In this document: positions 6,856 through 13,720 of the stretch, one piece after another | How positions within the stretch are numbered: the first letter of the stretch is position 1 | Layout: each line of letters begins with the position of its first letter | Notes under the pieces: model-generated | Seen by the model: the letters and a program-made list of their open reading frames with translations, nothing else | What the model was told of the DNA's origin: nothing | The model's database searches: none | From: Lachnospiraceae bacterium 3-1 | Lineage (GTDB): Bacteria > Bacillota > Clostridia > Lachnospirales > Lachnospiraceae | Direction: 5' to 3' | DNA: 64,000 bases | NCBI GenBank assembly: GCA_000403255.2 | Contig: KE159592.1 | Coordinates: forward strand, 124,001 to 188,000 | Program-made: the position numbers and the translations under genes

Positions 6856-7278
6856 ATGGCTATCATCAATCTTCGGGATTTTTACCCGTACTATACAATG
6901 GATTCTTTTATCGAAGTGCCTGACGAGGTAGCGGAGGCAATGGCGGAGTTTGACCGCAAGGAGGCGGCCTACCGTCTGCGTACATACCGCCACAAGGCCT
7001 CTTATTCCCTTGACCGGGAGGACGGCATTGAGCACTCGGCCTTGTTCATTGCTCTTTCTCCATGTGAAATTTACGAGCGCAAAGTCACCATGCAGGAACT
7101 CCATGCGGCCATTTCCAGTCTGCCCGACAAACAGGCCAAACGTATCTACGCCCATTTCGTCCTCGGCATGAGCAAGACCGACATTGCCAGGGCCGAAGGC
7201 GTGGACGAAAAGGTGGTGCGTCTGGCAATCGAGCGCGGGCTTCGGAACATGGAAAAATTTTTAAAAAATAATTTCTAA
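6856..7278 (+). CDS. Sigma-70-like (region 4) protein of a mobile element
   Basis: A 140-residue protein of the type often annotated as sigma-70 family protein in conjugative elements of gut Firmicutes. The C-terminal third (residues about 85-135) is a region-4-like helix-turn-helix: MQELHAAISSLPDKQAKRIY, HFVLGMSKTDIARAEGVDEK, then VVRLAIERGLRNMEKFL. The N-terminal part (INLRDFYPYYTMDSFIEVPDE) is shared by such element-borne proteins but has no region-2 core-binding motif I can see. ATG 6856 follows GGAGG with good spacing. The base composition is markedly GC-richer than core genes, in line with transfer. It leads a block that ends with a serine recombinase. Confidence 0.75.
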   Translation: MAIINLRDFYPYYTMDSFIEVPDEVAEAMAEFDRKEAAYRLRTYRHKASYSLDREDGIEHSALFIALSPCEIYERKVTMQELHAAISSLPDKQAKRIYAHFVLGMSKTDIARAEGVDEKVVRLAIERGLRNMEKFLKNNF

Positions 7279-7332
7279 GGTGTACCGAAAAAGCCTGAAA
7301 AATGAAATGGTATATGAAAGGCGGAGGCGCCC

Positions 7333-7352
7333 TGGGACAAGCTGGCCCGAAG
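7333..7352 (+). repeat. Palindromic 20-bp repeat, copy 4 (degenerate)
   Basis: Reads tgggacaagctggcccgaag. It differs from the consensus at three positions; the right arm is intact and the left arm has decayed. Confidence 0.55.
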
Positions 7353-7707
7353 CGCGGACGGACCTTTCCGGCAGATTGAAAACTGAATAAAAAGATACCC
7401 GGATACGAAGGGTAGATGTGCCAGGCGACAGGCCCGCCGTGACTTCCGTTTCCGTTGTGGTTTTCACTTTGGGGGGCGGGAATAGCGATAAAGCCCATGC
7501 CGCAGGCGGGGCCGTGGCTGGCTCCGCCGGATAAGGCGCAGAACCCGGATACTTGCGTTCAGTCACAGTCCGAGCGTTGAAGCGGCCCTGCAAGCCGTGA
7601 GCCGTCGCAGGCAATGAGGACGCCTTGCCATAAGAATGGGGAGAGCTGAGACACTATGGGGTGGACAAGCCTACACCCGTCCGGGGAATCTGTTTTACAA
7701 AACCAAT

Positions 7708-7767
7708 CAGGGAGCCGCCCGCTCTCACTGTCTTGTGACAGGCCAACTAAAACGGTGCGGCTCCCTG
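7708..7767 (+). promoter_or_regulatory. Two-stem structured leader of the 67-residue ORF
   Basis: The outer arms CAGGGAGCCGC (7708-7718) and GCGGCTCCCTG (7757-7767) are perfectly complementary over 11 bp. Inside sits CTGTC-TTGT-GACAG (7728-7741). The structure ends 10 nt before the AAAGGAAG ribosome binding site of the gene at 7794. Confidence 0.5.
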
Positions 7768-7793
7768 AACTTTTATGAAAGGAAGTGCAGGTT

Positions 7794-7997
7794 ATGGCAA
7801 AATCTTTGCAGGAAATCCAGGACATGCTGATAGACAGATGGAGCAACAACGCCTGCCGTGGATATATTATCAAGGCGATGGAAAGCTGCGGCTATAAGTC
7901 AAAGGACATCCGGGAGGTTCTTATAGAACTGTACGAAGTGTTTGACTTCTGCTCCGTGGAGGAAGCGGCGGCCTATTATGAACACTGGCAGCCCTGA
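7794..7997 (+). CDS. Small hypothetical protein of the recombinase module
   Basis: A 67-residue acidic protein (MAKSLQEIQDMLIDRWSNNA...). It has two or three predicted helices and no membrane segment or recognised domain. The stretch ESCGYKSKDIREVLIELYEVF resembles a small three-helix DNA- or protein-binding fold, but this is a guess. ATG 7794 has AAAGGAAG at 7778-7785; a GTG at 7785 lies inside that site and is rejected. It sits between a sigma-like gene and a serine recombinase, so a role in regulation or excision of the element is plausible. Copy 5 of the palindrome starts 4 nt after its stop. Confidence 0.6.
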   Translation: MAKSLQEIQDMLIDRWSNNACRGYIIKAMESCGYKSKDIREVLIELYEVFDFCSVEEAAAYYEHWQP

Positions 7998-8000
7998 CCC

Positions 8001-8020
8001 CGGGCCAAGCTGGCCCGAAG
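8001..8020 (+). repeat. Palindromic 20-bp repeat, copy 5
   Basis: Reads cgggccaagctggcccgaag, one base from the consensus. It lies 4 nt past the stop of the 67-residue ORF, a position suited to a 3' hairpin. Confidence 0.7.
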
Positions 8021-8133
8021 CGTGGAGAAAGACGAAGGGGCAGCGCTCTTTGCCGGGCGCTGCCTTTTCGTGTTTCCCCACAGGACAAGAGGGAAACGGA
8101 AGGCTTCAACCCCGATTCGGAAAGGAGGCCCAG

Positions 8134-8310
8134 ATGGTACAATCTGTAACCTACCAGAGAGAAACAAGGACCGTCCCCTTCCAGGGAAAGACTATTGTGC
8201 TGGAAAGCCTTACCCCGGTGCTTTCCCCAAAAGAGAAGGAGAGGCGGAAAAAAGAGATTGAGCGCTGTCTGTATAACGTGTTCAGCAAGTACCGCCAGAG
8301 CCGGCGCTGA
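8134..8310 (+). CDS. Small basic protein preceding the serine recombinase
   Basis: A 58-residue protein (MVQSVTYQRETRTVPFQGKT...) with a basic C-terminal helix ending SKYRQSRR. A very strong AAAGGAGG site at 8121-8128 marks the ATG. No domain is recognised. Its place directly ahead of a large serine recombinase and its basic character would fit a recombination directionality factor or a small DNA-binding accessory, but sequence alone does not show this. Confidence 0.55.
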   Translation: MVQSVTYQRETRTVPFQGKTIVLESLTPVLSPKEKERRKKEIERCLYNVFSKYRQSRR

Positions 8311-8321
8311 CCCCGACAACA

Positions 8322-8350
8322 TTGCCCTCTGGGGCTATCAATGGTATAAT
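8322..8350 (+). promoter_or_regulatory. Predicted promoter of the serine recombinase
   Basis: TTGCCC (8322-8327) and a perfect TATAAT (8345-8350) are spaced 17 nt. It lies 48 nt before the recombinase ATG, and an AGGAAAGGAG site follows. Confidence 0.65.
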
Positions 8351-8397
8351 ATACTTGTAAGGTTGGTAGCTCCATTCCCACAGGAAAGGAGCCTACA

Positions 8398-9903
8398 ATG
8401 AACATTAGAGAAGATTATATTTATGCCAGACAGTCTGTTGACCGCAAGGACAGTATCAGTATTGAGAGCCAGATTGACTTCTGCAAGTATGAGCTGAAAG
8501 GCGGCAGCTGCAAGATTTTCAAGGACAAGGGATATTCGGGGAAGAACACCGACCGGCCCGAGTTCCAGAAACTGCTTGACGAGATCCGCAAGGGGAAGGT
8601 GCGGCGGGTCATTGTCTACAAGCTGGACCGGATCAGCCGCTCCATTCTGGATTTTGCGAACATGATGGAGCTGTTCCAGGAATACGACGTGGAGTTTGTT
8701 TCCTCCACGGAAAAGTTCGACACCTCCACCCCAATGGGGCGGGCCATGCTGAACATCTGCATTGTGTTCGCCCAGCTGGAACGGGAGACCATCCAGAAGC
8801 GCGTCACGGACGCCTACTATTCCCGGTGCCTGAAAGGCTTCCACATGAGCGGCCAGGCCCCCTACGGCTTCCGGCTGGAGCCGACCACGGTTGAGGGTAT
8901 CCGCACAAAAATGATGGTGCCCGACCCGGCGGCCGCCGACCATGTACGCCTGATGTTTGAGATGTATGCAGAGCCCGGGACCTCCTTCGGGGACATCAGC
9001 CGGTACTTTGAGGAAAACGACATCAAGGTTCATGGGAAATCGCTGTTCCGTCCCTTCCTCTCCCAGCTGCTCCGCAACCTGGTATATGCACAGGCAGACC
9101 TGGAATTATATGAGTTTTTCAAGAGCCAGGGGGCGGCAGTCGTCAATGACGCCGCCGACTTCGCCGGGACAAACGGCTGCTATCTCTACCAGGGGCGGGA
9201 CGTGAAGGAGGACAAGGACAGAAGCCTGAAAGACCAGATACTTGTTATCGCTCCCCATGAAGGGATTGTTTCCTCTGACACCTGGCTGAAATGCCGGAAA
9301 AAGCTCATGGCGAACACCACCTTCCAGAACGGGAGGAAGGCCCGGAATACCTGGCTGGCCGGAAAGGTCAAATGTGGAAAATGCGGTTACGCTTTGAAAG
9401 TCACCCGCAACCCTTCCGGTTATGAATACCTTCGGTGCAATAAACGGTCCGACCACAAGGGCTGTCCGGGATGCGGCACTCTCCGCAAGGCAGAATTTGA
9501 ACAGTTCATTTTCACGGCTATGGGAGAGAAATTCCGGGATTTCAAACACCTCCGGGGCGGTGAGGAAAAGGCCAACCCGAAATTGACCGCCTATCAAGTG
9601 GAGCTGGCACAAGTAGAGGCGGAAATTGAAAAGTTACTTGACACGCTGACCGGGGCAAACGCTACCCTGCTTGCCTACGCCAACAAGAAAATCGAGGAAC
9701 TGGACACACGCCGCCAGAAAATCACAAAGGCGATTGCCGATTTATCCATGGAGACCATTTCCCAGCAACAGATTGATCTGCTGTCCGGCTATTTGGACGA
9801 CTGGGAGAATATCAGCTTTGAGGATAAGAGGAAAGCCACGGACGGCTTGATTTCATCAATCAACGCAACCAGCGAGTATGTAAAAATAGAGTGGAAAATC
9901 TGA
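8398..9903 (+). CDS. Large serine recombinase (site-specific integrase)
   Basis: A 501-residue large serine recombinase, apparently intact. The resolvase catalytic domain (about 1-145) has the nucleophile Ser13 in YARQS, plus YKLDRISRS with Arg78 and Arg81, and TPMGRAMLNICIVFAQLERE. A recombinase domain follows (about 160-290, with APYGFRLEP). A zinc ribbon lies around 320-360 (CGKCGY...CNKRSDHKGCPGC), then a coiled coil (about 395-450) and a C-terminal tail. Enzymes of this type integrate and excise mobile elements between attP and attB without cofactors. Composition is GC-rich like the rest of 6.7-9.9 kb. It is probably the integrase of the element carrying the sigma-like and small genes; no att pair could be identified. 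Confidence 0.93.
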   Translation: MNIREDYIYARQSVDRKDSISIESQIDFCKYELKGGSCKIFKDKGYSGKNTDRPEFQKLLDEIRKGKVRRVIVYKLDRISRSILDFANMMELFQEYDVEFVSSTEKFDTSTPMGRAMLNICIVFAQLERETIQKRVTDAYYSRCLKGFHMSGQAPYGFRLEPTTVEGIRTKMMVPDPAAADHVRLMFEMYAEPGTSFGDISRYFEENDIKVHGKSLFRPFLSQLLRNLVYAQADLELYEFFKSQGAAVVNDAADFAGTNGCYLYQGRDVKEDKDRSLKDQILVIAPHEGIVSSDTWLKCRKKLMANTTFQNGRKARNTWLAGKVKCGKCGYALKVTRNPSGYEYLRCNKRSDHKGCPGCGTLRKAEFEQFIFTAMGEKFRDFKHLRGGEEKANPKLTAYQVELAQVEAEIEKLLDTLTGANATLLAYANKKIEELDTRRQKITKAIADLSMETISQQQIDLLSGYLDDWENISFEDKRKATDGLISSINATSEYVKIEWKI

Positions 9904-9915
9904 CTTTTCCACTCT
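9888..9915 (+). terminator. Terminator overlapping the recombinase stop codon
   Basis: AGAGTGGAAAA (9888-9898) and TTTTCCACTCT (9905-9915) form a perfect 11-bp stem with a 6-nt loop that contains the TGA stop (9901-9903). Confidence 0.8.
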
Positions 9916-10025
9916 TCATATCTGAAACATTTCTTTATATCGTTTGTAGCCCCTTGTACACTGATGTTTCACTCCACAGATTTATATTATTATTCTGAAA
10001 TCTAAAAGAAAAGAGGTGATATATA

Positions 10026-10103
10026 ATGCACGCAGGAATCTTTTTAAGCGCATGTGTCATAACAGTAGGCGTACTGGCAGCACTGGAAACACTGGCGGCG
10101 TAA
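10026..10103 (+). CDS. Small hydrophobic peptide
   Basis: A 25-residue peptide, MHAGIFLSACVITVGVLAAL followed by ETLAA, preceded by a strong GAGGTGAT site at 10014-10021. Apart from the last few residues it is one membrane-spanning helix. It is too short for family recognition. Such peptides can be small membrane proteins, leader peptides or type I toxins. A second small membrane protein is encoded 0.9 kb downstream. It stands between the serine recombinase terminator and a group of unknown ORFs. Confidence 0.45.
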   Translation: MHAGIFLSACVITVGVLAALETLAA

Positions 10104-10246
10104 TTGTATGAGAACTAATGAAATGGGCAGGTAGCAGAAATGTTATCTGTCTTATTTTTGTGTAAAAAGGAGTATAAAATGGAGCAACATACAAGCAACA
10201 CGATGACGGTAGAACGGAAAGGCATCTTTGACAAAAACCGTAAAGA

Positions 10247-10771
10247 GTGGCAGAAATTCAATTTCAAAGTTGGGAACATTTTCTGCATTATGTGCAGAAA
10301 AAAGAAAGGATTGTACAAATTCCGGAATGGAGCAACTCTTCTGAATTATTTGACGTAGACTATCTGAAAGCGGATGAGTGGGAACGTCTTCAAAAGATGC
10401 TGTCTTCTGATGATTACGAAGACTTGACAGGAACGAAGCGCACCATAGAGGTGCGGTCTTTCCGTATGCCGGAAGAAAATAGTCGGATGATTTTCTATGC
10501 GGCAGGGGAGGATATCGGAGACGGACGTTATCTGTGCATGGGATATGGGATTGTAAGTGAAAAAGCAAACGTAGAGGATAAAAACAATCATTTTACGTCA
10601 ATGCCGGACAAACAGAGCAGGGAGAAGCCGTTTTATTATATCGGAACAGAGCAGGATTACTGGGATAATTACCCAATTCTCCAAATGGATTTACCAGAAG
10701 AGATACTGGAATATCTTGCTTCTCAGATTGTCATACTGGATAGCGATTATGGGGCGGACAGGGATGTGTAG
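10247..10771 (+). CDS. Hypothetical protein, possibly part of a broken gene
   Basis: A 174-residue acidic protein (FQSWEHFLHYVQKKERIVQI near the start) with no recognised domain; its composition suggests a small soluble alpha/beta protein. The start is doubtful. GTG 10247 lacks a good ribosome binding site, and TAA closes the frame just upstream. An ATG at 10179 with AAGGAG reads MEQHTSNTMTVERKGIFDKN in another frame that runs into this gene, as if a frameshift had split it. The TAG at 10769-10771 is followed in the same frame by the next ORF after two codons. The gene could therefore be one longer unit damaged at both ends. Confidence 0.5.
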   Translation: MAEIQFQSWEHFLHYVQKKERIVQIPEWSNSSELFDVDYLKADEWERLQKMLSSDDYEDLTGTKRTIEVRSFRMPEENSRMIFYAAGEDIGDGRYLCMGYGIVSEKANVEDKNNHFTSMPDKQSREKPFYYIGTEQDYWDNYPILQMDLPEEILEYLASQIVILDSDYGADRDV

Positions 10772-10777
10772 GGCGGC

Positions 10778-10987
10778 ATGGGCGGTTTTTGTGCGGTTAT
10801 TCCGAAACTGAATGAAGCCACAAAGAAAGCCTACCGACAGATATTGGAGAAGCATTTTATCCAGGAATCTATGTATGAATATCTTGATACGGTCACTGCA
10901 GATGGTACAGACTGGGTAGAAGCCCTGTATCTTACCAACAATGACTATGGAATCATATTGATCTACCGGAAAGGAGTCGAAGCATGA
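10778..10987 (+). CDS. Hypothetical protein in frame with the preceding ORF
   Basis: A 69-residue ORF (MGGFCAVIPKLNEATKKAYR...) in the same frame as the ORF ending at 10771, separated only by the TAG stop and two glycine codons. Its ribosome binding site is weak (AGGGCGG). It may be an independent small gene, or the C-terminal part of one protein now interrupted by a nonsense codon. The last four bases ATGA overlap the start of the next gene, which implies translational coupling. No domain recognised. Confidence 0.45.
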   Translation: MGGFCAVIPKLNEATKKAYRQILEKHFIQESMYEYLDTVTADGTDWVEALYLTNNDYGIILIYRKGVEA

Positions 10988-11130
10988 TTTTAGGATTTTT
11001 AGCAGCTGTAGGGAGTACCATAGCATCCACCGTAATTATTGAATCCGTAACGGCAGGGGTTGGACTGGGAATTTCCATCTATACAGCGTCAAAATGTGCG
11101 AAGCAGAGCGGCAGGACACGGAGAAAGTAA
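10984..11130 (+). CDS. Small glycine-rich membrane protein
   Basis: A 48-residue protein, MILGFLAAVGSTIASTVIIE continuing with a second hydrophobic, glycine-rich stretch (SVTAGVGLGISIYTA) and a basic tail KCAKQSGRTRRK. It overlaps the stop of the previous ORF by ATGA. The pattern of one or two hydrophobic segments with a cationic end resembles small holins, toxins or bacteriocin-like peptides, but I recognise no family. A strong terminator follows 12 nt later. Confidence 0.45.
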   Translation: MILGFLAAVGSTIASTVIIESVTAGVGLGISIYTASKCAKQSGRTRRK

Positions 11131-11142
11131 TGGCAGAGATAC

Positions 11143-11171
11143 ATGTGGGGATTGTTTGTCAATCCCCACAT
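11143..11171. terminator. Bidirectional terminator, 12-bp stem
   Basis: ATGTGGGGATTG (11143-11154) and CAATCCCCACAT (11160-11171) are perfectly complementary around TTTGT. It lies between convergent ORFs and overlaps the stop codon of the minus-strand ORF at 11159. Confidence 0.8.
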
Positions 11172-11551
11172 AATTCTGTGATTTTTTTTGATATATTTCT
11201 GCAAAAAAGGTTTCGTTGGTAAGTGCGGGAAAAAGGGACTTGATCTAAATTTTCTTTTAATTCCATTAGTTTTCTGAGAGATTTTATGCTATCATCTATA
11301 TTTTTGCCAGATAATTTTTTTACTGATTTAACATTATCACATGATTTAAAATCAAAAAGTATAAATTTATAAGTTGGGAGAGAATCCAAAGCATGGAATG
11401 ATGCAATCCTAAAAGTGGCTAAACTGTTATTCTCAATGTATATAGTATGAGTTGAGTTTTTTTCATCACCGAGTAACTGATCTACAATCTTGTAAAGAGT
11501 AGGAGAGTTATACCGTCTTATCTTTTTGTGTACAAAATATAATTTAGACAT
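11159..11551 (-). CDS. Hypothetical AT-rich protein
   Basis: A 130-residue basic protein (MSKLYFVHKKIRRYNSPTLY...) coded in AT-rich DNA unlike the GC-rich block to the left. It looks soluble, with a DFKSCDNVKSVKKLSGKNID middle, and no domain is recognised. The ribosome binding site is weak (TGAAAA directly before the ATG at 11551), so the true start could differ or the gene could be a remnant. The terminator at its 3' end supports a genuine transcription unit. Confidence 0.45.
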   Translation of the reverse strand: MSKLYFVHKKIRRYNSPTLYKIVDQLLGDEKNSTHTIYIENNSLATFRIASFHALDSLPTYKFILFDFKSCDNVKSVKKLSGKNIDDSIKSLRKLMELKENLDQVPFSRTYQRNLFCRNISKKITELCGD

Positions 11552-11684
11552 TTTTCACATTTTTCGACCTGTATAAATAATATCTGTGTCAAAAAGTTGA
11601 AATAAGGCAGCATAAATGCAGCGGTTATAATTACGTTTTCCACGATAGGGGTCTCTTTTCAATTTACAAACCCTAATGTATAGA

Positions 11685-11718
11685 TAAAATATAAGACCGA
11701 TATCGGTCTTATATTTTA
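11685..11718. repeat. Perfect 34-bp palindrome
   Basis: The 17-bp half at 11685-11701 (TAAAATATAAGACCGAT) is exactly complementary to 11702-11718, centred on GATATC. AT-rich ends flank a GACCG/CGGTC core, so as RNA it would be a terminator-like hairpin on both strands. It marks the left edge of the truncated helicase-like pseudogene. Confidence 0.75.
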
Positions 11719-11737
11719 AGCGGCATGAAGAAGCGAT

Positions 11738-12301
11738 TTGGCAGACAGGGCAATCTTTCTGGAACTGGAAAGGATAAAGCCGGAAGAGATGCTTGGCGAT
11801 GAAGAACTGAAGAAAAAGTGGGAAAAAGACAGACCATTCTTTTTCGGTGCGCTGTACCAGACCGTCAAGGGGGTATTGGGAGATGGGAATCCGTCTGCGA
11901 ATCCGTCGCCGGTAAGAATGGTTGATTTTTATGAAATGGCAGTCAAAGCGGGAAGACAACTTGGATATTCGGAAGAAAAGATATATGAAACATTTCGTCT
12001 GAACAGGAAAAAAATCAATGAAGCTGTTGTTTCCGGAAATGCACTGCTTACGGTAATAGAAAATTTCATGGAAAGAGAAGGGAACAGAGAAGGCATAAAA
12101 AGCAGAGTATCTGATTTTTATCGGGACTTAAAGATTTATGTGATGGAAGACTGCGGGATAAACGGAAGGAGTTTTCCGGGTGCACCGGAAGTTATGACAA
12201 GGAAGATGTCGGAGGACAGGAGCAATCTGGAAGATGCTGGAATTTATTATGAAATAAAAAAGGGAAAAAACGCAAGGTATATTGAAATTTGGAGGCAGTA
12301 A
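11738..12301 (+). pseudogene. 3' fragment of a phage/ICE helicase-primase-associated ATPase
   Basis: The 187-codon frame begins abruptly with LADRAIFLELERIKPEEMLG and continues KDRPFFFGALYQTVKGVLGD, then a VRMVDFYEMAVKAGRQLGYS segment. This is the C-terminal part of the large ATPases found next to primase genes in phages and integrative elements (pattern RAIFLELxxI ... DRPxxxGALxxA ... RMxDFxxW). The N-terminal ATPase domain is missing, no ribosome binding site precedes the frame, and a stop lies just upstream in frame. It is a 5'-truncated remnant. Its end overlaps the start of the recombinase pseudogene in another frame. Confidence 0.65.
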
Positions 12302-13681
12302 AACAGATATCGCGCCGGTGCAGACGAGAGTTAAATCACTTAAGAGGAAACAGGGATATGAAGTTTATAAAGTCTTTTCTGATGCCGGAATCAGTGGAAA
12401 GGATATCGTACACAGACCGGCCATACAGGAATTATTAAGGGATGCCACAGAAAAGAAGTTCGACATGGTGATGTCTTGGAAGATCAACCAGTTAAGCAGG
12501 AAACTGGAGGATGCCATCAAGATTGTAAACACACTGGATCGTTATGGGATTTCCTACCAGTCCTATTCGGAACGTTTTGAATCCGATACACCGGCAGGCA
12601 AGATGCAGTTCCAGATGATGGCACTGGTGGGGGAGTTTGAGCGCAATACCATTGCACAGAATGTAAAAATGGGAATGAAGGCGAAAGCCCGTGCAGGAGA
12701 ATGGTGCGGCGGCACTGCTCCTCTTGGCTATCACTGGGTTCCCATAGAAGGCGCTGAAAATTCATCCAGAAAAAAATCAAGATTGGAGATTGATGAGAAG
12801 GAAGCGGAAACTGTACGGCTGATTTATGAACTGTATGCTTCCGGCAAAGGCTACAAAGCAATCGTAAACCAGATCAATCAGATGGGCTGTAAGACTAAAA
12901 AAGGGAATACTTTTTCTGTGGCACAGCTTCGAACCATACTTACCAATCCTGTGTATATTGGAAAAGTGCATTTCAATGTGCGGAGAGACTGGAATGAGAA
13001 ACGTCGTAATAATATCAATCCCATTATTGTAGATGGAATTCATAAAGCTATTATAACAGAGGAGCAATGGAATCAGGTACAATTTTTAATAAGCCAAAAA
13101 GCAGGAAAGCCTTCTCGTATTTATGACGGGGAATATCCGCTGACAGGGATACTGAGATGCCCGGAATGCGGTGCAGGCATGGTTATTTCCAGGGTCATTA
13201 ACAAAAGAGCGGACGGGAGCAGAACCTTCAGGAAAAGGAACGGGAAAGGCTGACAAAACGCATGACAAAGAACCATGAAGCTTATGAGGATGGGTTGATT
13301 ACCAGGGAAGAATTTCTGAACCGTAAAAATGAATTGAACCAGCAGATGGAACAAGTCATGGAGCGCACCACCGAAAATCGTCTCATTGTATTGGAGGAAG
13401 AAAGAAGAGAAGTACCCAAAGAAGCTGTCCAGGCTATCCTGCAGAATTTCAGCATGGCTTTATCCAGTGACATAGACCATACCATCCGCAAAAGGCTTCT
13501 GCATCTGCTGATTAAGGAAATTACCGTAGACAGGGACAGGAACATAGATTCTATCAAAATAAGGCTATCAGATGATTTGATCAGGTTCTTACAGAACAGC
13601 GGCGGCACACCTCCAGACGGTGCGCCGTCTGTTTTTATGTTCCGGGAATTTGGAACCAAATCACTGGAACTTGTGATATAG
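12282..13681 (+). pseudogene. Decayed large serine recombinase
   Basis: Residues from QTRVKSLKRKQGYEVYKVFS onward match the resolvase/recombinase family: SDAGISGKDIVHRPAIQELL, TPAGKMQFQMMALVGEFERN, GTAPLGYHW and CPECGAGMVIS. Four defects show decay. The first 30 or so residues with the catalytic serine are missing; the KLDRLSR motif has become KINQLSR, losing an active-site arginine; the second cysteine pair of the zinc ribbon is deleted; and a frame change near 13235-13262 separates the coiled-coil tail (YEDGLITREEFLNRKNELNQ). The first frame ends at 13253 and the second runs 13262-13681. It differs in sequence from the intact recombinase at 8398. Confidence 0.85.
13613..13630 (+). terminator. 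Hairpin with T-tract at the end of the recombinase remnant
   Basis: CAGACGG (13613-13619) and CCGTCTG (13624-13630) flank TGCG and are followed by TTTTTATG. It lies inside the 3' end of the decayed frame. Confidence 0.55.
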
Positions 13682-13720
13682 AAAATTCTTAATACAAAAA
13701 TAAGGAAGAGGACAAAAGGA

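Larger units (their letters stand above)
7279..7793. other. 515-nt gene-free GC-rich segment
   Basis: No open frame here is supported by a ribosome binding site together with credible composition. It contains copy 4 of the palindrome and a two-stem structure at 7708-7767 just before the next gene. The block at about 7480-7660 is rich in short GC runs and could hold a structured RNA. The whole segment may be a long leader for the small genes that follow. Confidence 0.35.

Noticed and set aside
7085-7614. Minus-strand ORFs of 137 and 117 codons over the sigma-like gene and the gap
   Set aside because: Pro/Arg/Cys-rich translations without ribosome binding sites or recognisable motifs.
8338-9033. 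Long minus-strand ORF (231 codons) opposite the serine recombinase
   Set aside because: It mirrors the GC-rich third positions of the recombinase, has no ribosome binding site and shows no domain; the plus-strand protein is unmistakable.
9106-9612. Minus-strand ORF of 168 codons inside the recombinase
   Set aside because: Same antisense artefact of GC-rich coding DNA.
9923-9971. Inverted repeat TGAAACAT/ATGTTTCA after the recombinase as a possible att site
   Set aside because: Serine-recombinase att sites need a matching partner at the other border and none was found; 8-bp arms this far apart are likely by chance.
11555-11959. Minus-strand ORF of 134 codons opposite the helicase remnant
   Set aside because: Overlaps sequence with clear plus-strand homology; no start signals.
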